Part shown: piece by piece, positions 58,008 to 64,000 of the stretch | Position numbering within the stretch: the first letter of the stretch is position 1 | How the letters are laid out: the number at the start of each line of letters is the position of its first letter | Source of the DNA: G963667675 sp965249215 | Lineage (GTDB): Bacteria > Chloroflexota > Dehalococcoidia > Lucifugimonadales > UBA3495 | Assembly (NCBI GenBank): GCA_965249215.1 | Contig: CBDFLN010000001.1 | Span: 372,001-436,000, forward strand | Direction: 5' to 3' | DNA: 64,000 nt | Position numbers and translations under genes: made by a program | Notes under the pieces: generated by a model | Told to the model about the DNA's origin: nothing | Database searches by the model: none | The model's input: the letters and a program-made list of their open reading frames with translations, nothing else

Positions 58008-58426
58008 CAGAAATTACGCCCTAGACCTCCGCCCCGACGCCTCATAGCAGCGAGTGCCGCTGCGCAACAGACGTGGGACTGGTCCTGAAACGGTTGGCCG
58101 GCGCAGTCGGTAGGATGAAGAATGTCATCCCCGGGCGCGGGCATCTCCCCGCGGCCATTATATCCCGTCCCCCGGCTTGCTCCAAGATTAGGGCCGGCGA
58201 ATAGGAGGGCATCGAAGACGCGCCGCGTCCGCGTCGGCGGTCGCCTTGACTTTGCTGGGGCCACTATCTAGAATCTCCCATGATTCGGGTGGTTTAGCGT
58301 TATTCCGCAAAGTTGATTGCGCTCTCACCAGCGCCGCCAGGCCGCTGTGATGCCGCCGGGTCCTGTAAACCCCCGCATGCAGACCAAGACATACGTCCCT
58401 GCCCGAGTACTGGGGTGCGCTGGTCG
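58008..58426. other. Divergent intergenic region
   Basis: About 420 bases between the isomerase gene (minus) and the YvcK gene (plus). The plus-strand frame is open from 58313 but the sequence before 58427 lacks homology and is Pro/Arg-rich. No other gene or clear promoter was seen. Confidence 0.4.
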
Positions 58427-59806
58427 ATGGCAATAAGGAAATACGGCGATGCGTTGCTCAGGCATCCGGTGGTCAGGTTCTTGCTCCTCTTCCTCATGCC
58501 GGGTATCTCCCTCAAGCGCTGGCTGTGTCTTGGCGTCATCGGCCTCTCGGCTCTTACCAGCGGGATAATTTTCGCCCTTGAGCTATCCCTAGGCCCGGAC
58601 TTTAACTCCTTCGTCGATGCGCTGAGCCTGCGCGATGCTGCTCCCGCGGTTAGAGGCGCGGTGTTCGTCGCCGTTGGCGTTGTCGCCATCGGTATTGCTG
58701 TCTCCGGTCTGGCGGCTTCCCCTGCTGCCGTCCGGTTGCGGGAACGACGATCGAACTTCCTCGACTCGCTCTACGTCGAACGGGTGTTGAGCGGCGGACC
58801 CAAAATCGTCGCCATTGGCGGCGGCAGCGGCCTGCCCAACCTGCTGCGGGGACTTAAGCACTACACCTCCAACATTACCGCCCTGGTGACTATGGCCGAC
58901 GATGGCGGCAGTTCGGGCAGGCTGCGTTCCGAACTGGGGATGCTGCCTCCCGGCGATATCCGCAACTGCCTGGTGGCCCTGGCCGATTCCGAAGCCGTGA
59001 TGCAAGAGCTCATGGACTATCGCTTCTCGACCAACGGCCAACTCGACGGCCACAGCTTTGGCAATATTCTCATCGCGGCCCTGGCCAACATCGGCGGCGA
59101 TTTCTACAAGGGCGTCGAGGCTGCCGGAAGGCTATTGGCCGTTCGCGGCAGGGTGGTTCCTTCCACCTTCACCGAGGTTACGCTGGTGGGAAGCACCGTA
59201 TCTGGCAGGCGATTGATCGGGGAATCCAGCATAGGCACGTCTGACGAGCGGCTGCGCTCTCTGGCCCTCATTCCATCCGACGCTCCGGCCCATCCTGACG
59301 CGGTCAAGGCCATCGAAGAAGCGGACCTGATTATCCTGGGTCCCGGCAGCCTCTTTACCAGCATCGCACCTAACCTGCTGGTCCGGGATATTTCCAACGC
59401 CATAGCCAGGTCCGGCGCGCTCAAGATGTACATCTGCAACGTCGCCGGCGAACCGGGCGCTACCGAGGAATACTCGGTTGCTGACCATCTGAACGTAGTC
59501 CGCTACTATACCGGCGAGGCGGTCCACGTCGTTATCGCCAATAGCAACCTCCCCCAGCTCGACGGCTCCGACGGCCTGAGACTGGTCCCACCCCAAACCT
59601 GCTGGGAAGACGACGCGATTTATGTGTCGGCCGACGTCATCGATGAAGAACGGCCCACCCGGCACGACCCGGCCCGTCTTGCATCTGCAATCAGCGAAGC
59701 CTACCAGAAGCACAGGGGCAAACGGCGCAGCGTCCCCCGCCTGCGGCGTTACTTGCAGCAGTCCCAGTTCCAGGCTGATGGTTCCCGCCGTCTAAAGGCC
59801 GGATAG
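58427..59806 (+). CDS. yvcK: YvcK/CofD-like protein with N-terminal membrane anchor
   Basis: A 459-residue protein of the YvcK (GlmR, gluconeogenesis factor) family, which in Firmicutes binds UDP-GlcNAc and controls carbon flow into cell-wall precursors. The Rossmann core begins IVAIGGGSGLPNLLRGLKHY, with TMADDGGSSGRLR and LPPGDIRNCLVAL. Ahead of it are two membrane spans (LCLGVIGLSALTSGIIFAL and AVFVAVGVVAIGIAVSGLA), so this version is membrane-anchored. The start at ATG 58427 is preferred on homology; the ribosome binding site is weak. Confidence 0.88.
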   Translation: MAIRKYGDALLRHPVVRFLLLFLMPGISLKRWLCLGVIGLSALTSGIIFALELSLGPDFNSFVDALSLRDAAPAVRGAVFVAVGVVAIGIAVSGLAASPAAVRLRERRSNFLDSLYVERVLSGGPKIVAIGGGSGLPNLLRGLKHYTSNITALVTMADDGGSSGRLRSELGMLPPGDIRNCLVALADSEAVMQELMDYRFSTNGQLDGHSFGNILIAALANIGGDFYKGVEAAGRLLAVRGRVVPSTFTEVTLVGSTVSGRRLIGESSIGTSDERLRSLALIPSDAPAHPDAVKAIEEADLIILGPGSLFTSIAPNLLVRDISNAIARSGALKMYICNVAGEPGATEEYSVADHLNVVRYYTGEAVHVVIANSNLPQLDGSDGLRLVPPQTCWEDDAIYVSADVIDEERPTRHDPARLASAISEAYQKHRGKRRSVPRLRRYLQQSQFQADGSRRLKAG

Positions 59807-59826
59807 TCGTCCATCGACTACACTCT

Positions 59827-60663
59827 ATGAGCCTCGGCGTACAGTCCAACTGGGGCAGTCCCCTGGCCGATGCGGGGTCAAATAGATTGTCTGCCCGGGA
59901 AACACCCACGTCTCCGGGGACAGCACACCCGCTGCAGCTTTCTCTGATCATCCCCTCTTACAACGAGGCGGAAAACCTGCCCCGGTTGGTTGAGCGCGTA
60001 CACCGGGCGCTGGACGGCTGCAGGTTTGAGATTATTGTAGTGGACGATGATAGCCCCGACGGCGCCGCAAAGGTTGCCAACGAGCTTAGCCGGGACTTTC
60101 CGCTGAAGGTGGTGGTCCGAACCGGCGAGCGGGGCCTGGCGACTGCGGTACTGACGGGATTTCGCCGCGCCTCCGGCCAGGTCCTCGGCGTCATGGATGC
60201 GGACCTGCAACACCCCCCGGAACATCTCCGGCCCATGCTCGCCGCCATCGACAAGGGGGCCGACCTGGTGGTCGCCAGCCGCTATAGCCCGGGAGGTGCA
60301 AACAATAGCGACTTTGTCCGCAGGTCCATGTCCAGGGCAGCAACCCTGCTAACGCGGGCGCTCCTTAGCTCCGGCAGAAAAACCCCAGACCCCCTCTCCG
60401 GTTTCTTTCTCCTGCGTAAAGACGTCGTGGACGGCGTGGAGATGAGTCCCGTGGGGTACAAGATACTTCTGGAAGTGCTGGTTCGAGGCAGGGCCCGTCG
60501 CGTGGAGTCGCTCCCCTATGAATTTCAGCGGCGGCTTAAGGGCAATAGCAAGTTCAACTTGAGCGAGCAGGCGAGGTCGTTGGGCCACATACTGGGCTTG
60601 GCGCGCGTCGAAGCACGTCAATGGCGCCCGTTCAGTCGAGCCGGGGGAACGGAAAACGGCTAG
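59827..60663 (+). CDS. Family 2 glycosyltransferase, dolichol/polyprenol-phosphate mannosyltransferase type
   Basis: A 278-residue GT2 enzyme. LSLIIPSYNEAENLPRLVER opens the nucleotide-binding fold, IIVVDDDSPDGA and GVMDADLQHPPEHL carry the metal-binding Asp residues, and LSGFFLLRKDVV is typical of the DPM1 branch. There is no C-terminal membrane segment, so it is the soluble type that charges polyprenyl phosphate with a sugar. The first 35 residues are non-conserved. It starts 20 bases after yvcK, so the two may be co-transcribed, and it overlaps the convergent rpiB gene by four bases. Confidence 0.88.
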   Translation: MSLGVQSNWGSPLADAGSNRLSARETPTSPGTAHPLQLSLIIPSYNEAENLPRLVERVHRALDGCRFEIIVVDDDSPDGAAKVANELSRDFPLKVVVRTGERGLATAVLTGFRRASGQVLGVMDADLQHPPEHLRPMLAAIDKGADLVVASRYSPGGANNSDFVRRSMSRAATLLTRALLSSGRKTPDPLSGFFLLRKDVVDGVEMSPVGYKILLEVLVRGRARRVESLPYEFQRRLKGNSKFNLSEQARSLGHILGLARVEARQWRPFSRAGGTENG

Positions 60664-61160
60664 CGATCACCCTCGGAGGCAATGCCCCGGCGGCCGCTGC
60701 CCTCGAGGGCGCGGCGTTCCATCATCGCCACTTTGTCCATTCGCCGGCGATGACGCTCTTCCCCACTGAACCGGGCTGCCAGAAAAGCCTCCACCAGTTC
60801 TTTTGCCACCTCGACCCCCACCACCCTGCCTCCCAGGCACAGCACGTTCATTTTGTCATGTTCGACGCCCTGGTGAGCTGAATAGACGTCGTGACACACG
60901 GAAGCCCGAACTCCTGGCACCTTGTTCGCGGCTACCGAAGCTCCGACGCCGCTGCCGCAGATTAGTATGCCGCGCCCCGCCCGGCCAGACGCCACCGCCT
61001 GCGCCGCCGCATCCACAAAGTCCGGGTAGTCATCGTCGGGGTCCAGACCGTGAGCGCCCAAGTCCAGGACTATATATCCCTGTAAACTCAGCCACGGGGC
61101 CAACTCCGCCTTCAGGAGAAACCCGCCGTGGTCTGCCGCCAATGCAACTATCCGGGTCAT
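60660..61160 (-). CDS. rpiB: Ribose-5-phosphate isomerase B
   Basis: A 166-residue isomerase interconverting ribose-5-phosphate and ribulose-5-phosphate. Diagnostic features are AADHGGFLLK at the N-terminus, the catalytic Cys68 in GILICGSGVGASVAANK, and the ring-opening His in VCHDVYSA. The C-terminal helix is somewhat longer than in E. coli and Arg-rich. Its 3' end overlaps the convergent glycosyltransferase by four bases. Confidence 0.93.
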   Translation of the reverse strand: MTRIVALAADHGGFLLKAELAPWLSLQGYIVLDLGAHGLDPDDDYPDFVDAAAQAVASGRAGRGILICGSGVGASVAANKVPGVRASVCHDVYSAHQGVEHDKMNVLCLGGRVVGVEVAKELVEAFLAARFSGEERHRRRMDKVAMMERRALEGSGRRGIASEGDR

Positions 61161-61586
61161 GCCTCGACCCCCGGCCTAGCTAAATGCTCCTTCGAACGTT
61201 CCTTCGAAGGTAACGCCACGTCTAGGGACAGCCCATGTAGCATTGAACTGCTCCGCCTATGCGAAAGTTGCGACCCAAACGCCTGGTGCACGATGTTGAT
61301 TCACCCCCATTATACCCCTGCAGCGGGCCTGACTCTAACCCGAATTGGGAGACCCATGTATAACCCTCTCTCATTCCGAGCGAAGCCGAGGAATCTCAAA
61401 ATCATGTCCAGCAGAGCGGGTACATGGATTCCCCACCTTGCTCCTCTTTGTTCCCGGCCACATAAAGTGGACAAGCGGGTTGCCCTTACGCAAAGGTCTC
61501 CTTTTGCCGGTTGTCTTGGTCACGGGGCAGGGACTGAGTGCGCCTGAAGCCACCTCCAGGGCTACGTCATCGTGGGTTGACGCATC
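61161..61586. other. Intergenic region with dispersed repeat
   Basis: About 425 bases between two minus-strand genes. It contains the third copy of the dispersed repeat (61371-61397). A segment ACGCAAAGGTCTCC at 61489-61502 resembles the flanks of the repeats at 45181-45335. No gene is supported. Confidence 0.45.
61371..61409 (+). repeat. Dispersed repeat, copy 3
   Basis: TCATTCCGAGCGAAGCCGAG followed by GAATCTCAAAATCATGTCC. It matches copy 2 (43213) over 26 bases and copy 1 (41313) with a few changes plus the shared tail CTCAAA-TCA-TGTC. Confidence 0.75.
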
Positions 61587-62087
61587 TCAAAACCGCCCCC
61601 AGTGGACTATCTCCTCCATCGGGACCCGTGGAGTCCCCTGCCGTTTAACCCCCTCTGCTCGGTAGCCGAACGGCAACACGGTTATCAGCTCCATCGCTTC
61701 CGGGATGTCCAACAACTTTTTTACCGCCCGTTGTTGCTCCGGGTCGCGCACGCCGACAAAGCACATGCCGATGCCCTGAGACCAGGCCATAAGCTCCATC
61801 TGTTGCAACGTCCTGCCCGCATCCAACTGCGGTCTGGGGGCGTCATCCATGACCACGGCAATTGCCAGGGGCGCTTGGGCGATGAACGCGCCCTGGGCGG
61901 CGATGTTCCCCAGGCTTGTCAGCATATCCCGGTCTTGGACTACGATGAAGTGCCACTTTTGCGTGTTGCTGGAGCTTGGCGCCCAACGAGCTGCCTGGAG
62001 AATCTTGTACAGCGCCTCCGGAGGAATGGGGTCCGGCTTGTAGTCTCTCACCGTCCGTCGTGAGCGAATGCACTCGTATACGTCCAT
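61587..62087 (-). CDS. Nitroreductase-family FMN oxidoreductase
   Basis: A 166-residue protein of the nitroreductase family. The N-terminal FMN phosphate contact is IRSRRTVRDYKPDP, the segment ARWAPSSSNTQKWHFIVV is typical, and the C-terminal loop is LPFGYRAEG. These homodimers use NAD(P)H to reduce nitro groups, quinones or enones. The start is ATG 62087 (MDVYECIRSRR), eight bases after GAGG; the frame extends further but overlaps the next gene and lacks homology. Confidence 0.9.
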   Translation of the reverse strand: MDVYECIRSRRTVRDYKPDPIPPEALYKILQAARWAPSSSNTQKWHFIVVQDRDMLTSLGNIAAQGAFIAQAPLAIAVVMDDAPRPQLDAGRTLQQMELMAWSQGIGMCFVGVRDPEQQRAVKKLLDIPEAMELITVLPFGYRAEGVKRQGTPRVPMEEIVHWGRF

Positions 62088-62139
62088 TTTTCTTACCTCG
62101 CTGATGCCCCGCTTGAAGCCGGGAAGAATCGCGTAAGCC

Positions 62140-62697
62140 TTAGACCGGCAATTCTTTCTCCGTCCTCTCCGCCGGCAATTCGACTCCAAAGGCGTTTACG
62201 TTGAAGGCCAGCATGGCGTAACACCCCATCAGGTTGGTAAGCTCGGTCAGTCCCAAAACTCCAAGCTGGGCCAGCGCCGCATCGAATGTCCCCTGGCTGA
62301 CGCGGCGCGTGCGGAAGAACTCTCTGCCGTAGTCAACTACTGCGGCCTCGTCCGGCGCCAGCCCGGAAAGCTCGCTTCTGTCCCGCAGGGCGTCTACTAC
62401 GTCGTCCCGCAAACCGGCCTCCCTGGCTGGAGGAGCATGGGCATTCCAGATATACTGGCAATCGTTCTCCCTGGCCGCCAGGATCATGGCAAGCTCCCTG
62501 ATGCGCGGCTCAAGAGATGTTTCCGACCGCATGAATAAAGCCAGGTCGCCCACCCTCAGCGCCACTTCCGGCGCGTTCAATAAAACCGAGCCGGGCCCAT
62601 CGGCGGGTATCCCGCCCCTCCTTTCCACCACCTGGTCGAACGCCGACCTCTGGCTTTCGGGCACGCTTTCTCTCGTTACCGCGGGTACTCGGGCCAT
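62140..62697 (-). CDS. Carboxymuconolactone decarboxylase (AhpD-like) family protein
   Basis: A 185-residue all-helical CMD-family protein. The core is IRELAMILAARENDCQYIWN followed by AHAPPAREAGL. Only one Cys is present there, so the CxxC redox pair of AhpD is missing and a peroxidase-partner role is unlikely. Such proteins often accompany aromatic or lactone degradation enzymes. It starts after GGAGG and precedes the nitroreductase on the same strand. Confidence 0.85.
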   Translation of the reverse strand: MARVPAVTRESVPESQRSAFDQVVERRGGIPADGPGSVLLNAPEVALRVGDLALFMRSETSLEPRIRELAMILAARENDCQYIWNAHAPPAREAGLRDDVVDALRDRSELSGLAPDEAAVVDYGREFFRTRRVSQGTFDAALAQLGVLGLTELTNLMGCYAMLAFNVNAFGVELPAERTEKELPV

Positions 62698-62784
62698 TCC
62701 ATCCTCCTTGCATCCTGTCCGGCTGGGTTAGATAAAATTTTGCGCCGGGACCAAGTCCCATCCCGGAGGCTCTTGTCTGCCTCC

Positions 62785-63750
62785 TTAGGCCAGGGATTGA
62801 GCTACTTGTCCCATCAGTCTCAGCGTACGGTCCAAGGCAGCTGGCCGGTCGTCTCCTGCCAGCACAGGAGTCACCATGAGCTCTGCCGCCCCCAGGTTTA
62901 GCAACTCCCGTAGCCGGTTCCCTATACGACTCTCATCCCCGTGCACCAGCAACCCGTCGATCATAGCGTCGCTCCAGACTCCTTTGGTTGCCTCTGGATA
63001 GCCTGCAGCCGCCATCATCCGTTGGTAAAAGGGCAGGGTCAGGGTGCTTGCGTGGTCTTCGCGAAAAGCGGCTCGTGCCTCTTTAGCGTTGTCGTTCAGG
63101 CACACTGGGGTGTGGACGATCAGCGGCGGTACGGGCCGTCCCGCCTCCTCTGCGCCCTGGGTCATGGCGGGCAGGCCAACGTCTCGCAGGTAATCGTGCG
63201 GGCATATCCAGGTAATTGCCCCGTCCGCCTCGGCGCCGCAAAGCTCGAAGGACCCCCGCTGTAGGGCCGACACCATTACCGGCACGTCCACCGGTTCCGG
63301 GATACTCTCGTGGGCCTGGTAGAACTCGCCGTCCAGGTCAACCTCGCCCCGTTGCAGCAACGCCTTCAATATCCTCACGTACTCTTTGAGATGCCCCAGC
63401 GGGTTCCGCAAGCCTAAGCCCATTTGCTCCATCAACGGCCGGTGACTGGGCCCGATACCCAATCTGAACCTTCCCGGCGCCAGTTGGGCTGCCACCTGGA
63501 CTTGCTGCGCCATCACCAGCGGATGCCTCGGATACGTTGGTACTATGGCCGTTCCCAGCATGATGTCCCTCGTTCGGGCCGCAGTGGCCGCAAGGGTGGT
63601 GATGCCGTCAATCCGGGCGCCGTCGGTGGGAACCCAAGCCGCCTGAATGCCCAGGTGTTCGGCCCAATCGATGTCCGTTTGGATTTCAGCGGCCCTTTTG
63701 CCCGAAAAAAAGAGGCCGATCCGTTTTCGCTCCGTTCCTCTGCCTTGCAT
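62785..63750 (-). CDS. LLM-class flavin-dependent oxidoreductase
   Basis: A 321-residue luciferase-like enzyme, probably F420- or FMN-dependent. IGLFFSGKRAAEIQTDIDWA opens the barrel. LGTAIVPTYPRHPLVMAQQV and GRFRLGIGPSHRPLMEQMGL are characteristic of the F420-dependent tetrahydromethanopterin-reductase-like branch. The C-terminus contains GLLVHGDESRIGNRLRELLN. It is complete, unlike the LLM remnant at 9631. The substrate is unknown. Confidence 0.9.
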   Translation of the reverse strand: MQGRGTERKRIGLFFSGKRAAEIQTDIDWAEHLGIQAAWVPTDGARIDGITTLAATAARTRDIMLGTAIVPTYPRHPLVMAQQVQVAAQLAPGRFRLGIGPSHRPLMEQMGLGLRNPLGHLKEYVRILKALLQRGEVDLDGEFYQAHESIPEPVDVPVMVSALQRGSFELCGAEADGAITWICPHDYLRDVGLPAMTQGAEEAGRPVPPLIVHTPVCLNDNAKEARAAFREDHASTLTLPFYQRMMAAAGYPEATKGVWSDAMIDGLLVHGDESRIGNRLRELLNLGAAELMVTPVLAGDDRPAALDRTLRLMGQVAQSLA

Positions 63751-64000
63751 CTATTCAACGTCCATCAGTTAGTCTTGGGGGCCAGCAACCTGAACCCCGC
63801 ATCAACCCGCCGGGCACAGCAAATCACGAAGCCAACGCCCGTGTCAAGCAACAAAGCCCTAAGGGCAATTCCTCCCGGTTTCATACGACGGCCATTGCGG
63901 CCCCGATTGAGCGCCCGCCCGGCGACAATTAGAATAGGCGCCAGGACTTTAGGTCGCCCCGTATAATGTTGAGGCCCGCAAATGTCCGCAGTCCAGCGAT
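63751..64000. other. End of window, no gene seen
   Basis: About 250 bases beyond the last gene start. TATAAT occurs at 63962-63967 on the plus strand without a recognisable -35 box. A gene may begin beyond the edge. Confidence 0.35.

Noticed and set aside
3457..63750. tRNA genes
   Set aside because: I looked for T-arm sequences of the GTTCRANNC type with cloverleaf context and found none, but a covariance search would be needed to be sure.
63962..63967. Promoter at the right edge of the window
   Set aside because: TATAAT is present, but no -35 box lies 16-18 bases upstream and no start codon follows within the window.

Overview
The window is a 64 kb piece of a GC-rich bacterial chromosome with a heavy load of catabolic genes. 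It contains no rRNA and I found no tRNA, so placement rests on gene content. Repeated paralogues of amidohydrolase-2 proteins, FMN/FAD oxidoreductases, class III CoA-transferases and luciferase-like monooxygenases, lipoproteins with long Ala/Glu linkers, and a reductive-dehalogenase-like protein together suggest a Chloroflexota member, most likely Dehalococcoidia or the SAR202 group. This is inference.

Region 1 (1-14 kb) is a paralogous uptake-and-hydrolysis block. It holds two family-5 substrate-binding lipoproteins (the first cut by the window edge), two full amidohydrolases, a reductive-dehalogenase-like iron-sulfur protein, a cupin, a DddP-like M24 metalloenzyme and a DppBC permease pair. 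Between them lie decayed pieces: a 3' stub of a third binding protein, a C-terminal stub of a third amidohydrolase, an LLM oxidoreductase stub and an acyl-CoA-synthetase stub. Two copies of a short inverted-repeat element (MITE-like, TTA target duplication) sit here. An unoccupied version of the second insertion site is present after the intact binding protein, so the element's ends can be read directly. Region 2 (14-19 kb) has a kinase/response-regulator fusion and an ABC-2 exporter pair.

Region 3 (19-31 kb) contains a DAO-type oxidase, an old-yellow-enzyme/FAD fusion gene broken by a perfect 236-bp tandem duplication, two MFS transporters, a kinase-like phosphotransferase, a methyltransferase, an SDR and a sulfatase-fold protein with Thr at the formylglycine position. 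Region 4 (30.6-39.4 kb) looks like a quaternary-amine locus: GMC (choline-dehydrogenase-like) oxidase, ProV, a double-length ProW, ProX and an intact 658-residue paralogue of the broken OYE gene. Region 5 (39.5-41.4 kb) is an A+T-richer accessory island: a nuclease-like protein, 21-bp and 85-bp tandem repeats, and a helix-turn-helix protein whose 5' end has been amplified as four 111-bp units and whose 3' end runs into a dispersed repeat.

Region 6 (41.4-64 kb) mixes core metabolism (glucose-6-phosphate isomerase, PGI/PMI, LigA, Pth, YvcK, RpiB, ferredoxin-thioredoxin reductase) with accessory enzymes (aldo-keto reductase, beta-lactamase-like hydrolase, a tandem CoA-transferase with one catalytic Asp missing, Gfo/Idh oxidoreductase, a lipoprotein metalloprotease, nitroreductase, CMD protein, LLM oxidoreductase). 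It also contains an IS110-family transposase with a structured leader that may encode a bridge RNA, and a CYTH gene interrupted by a stop codon. Overall the window shows paralogue amplification followed by decay, with several kinds of small repeats. No CRISPR, toxin-antitoxin or phage structural genes were seen.
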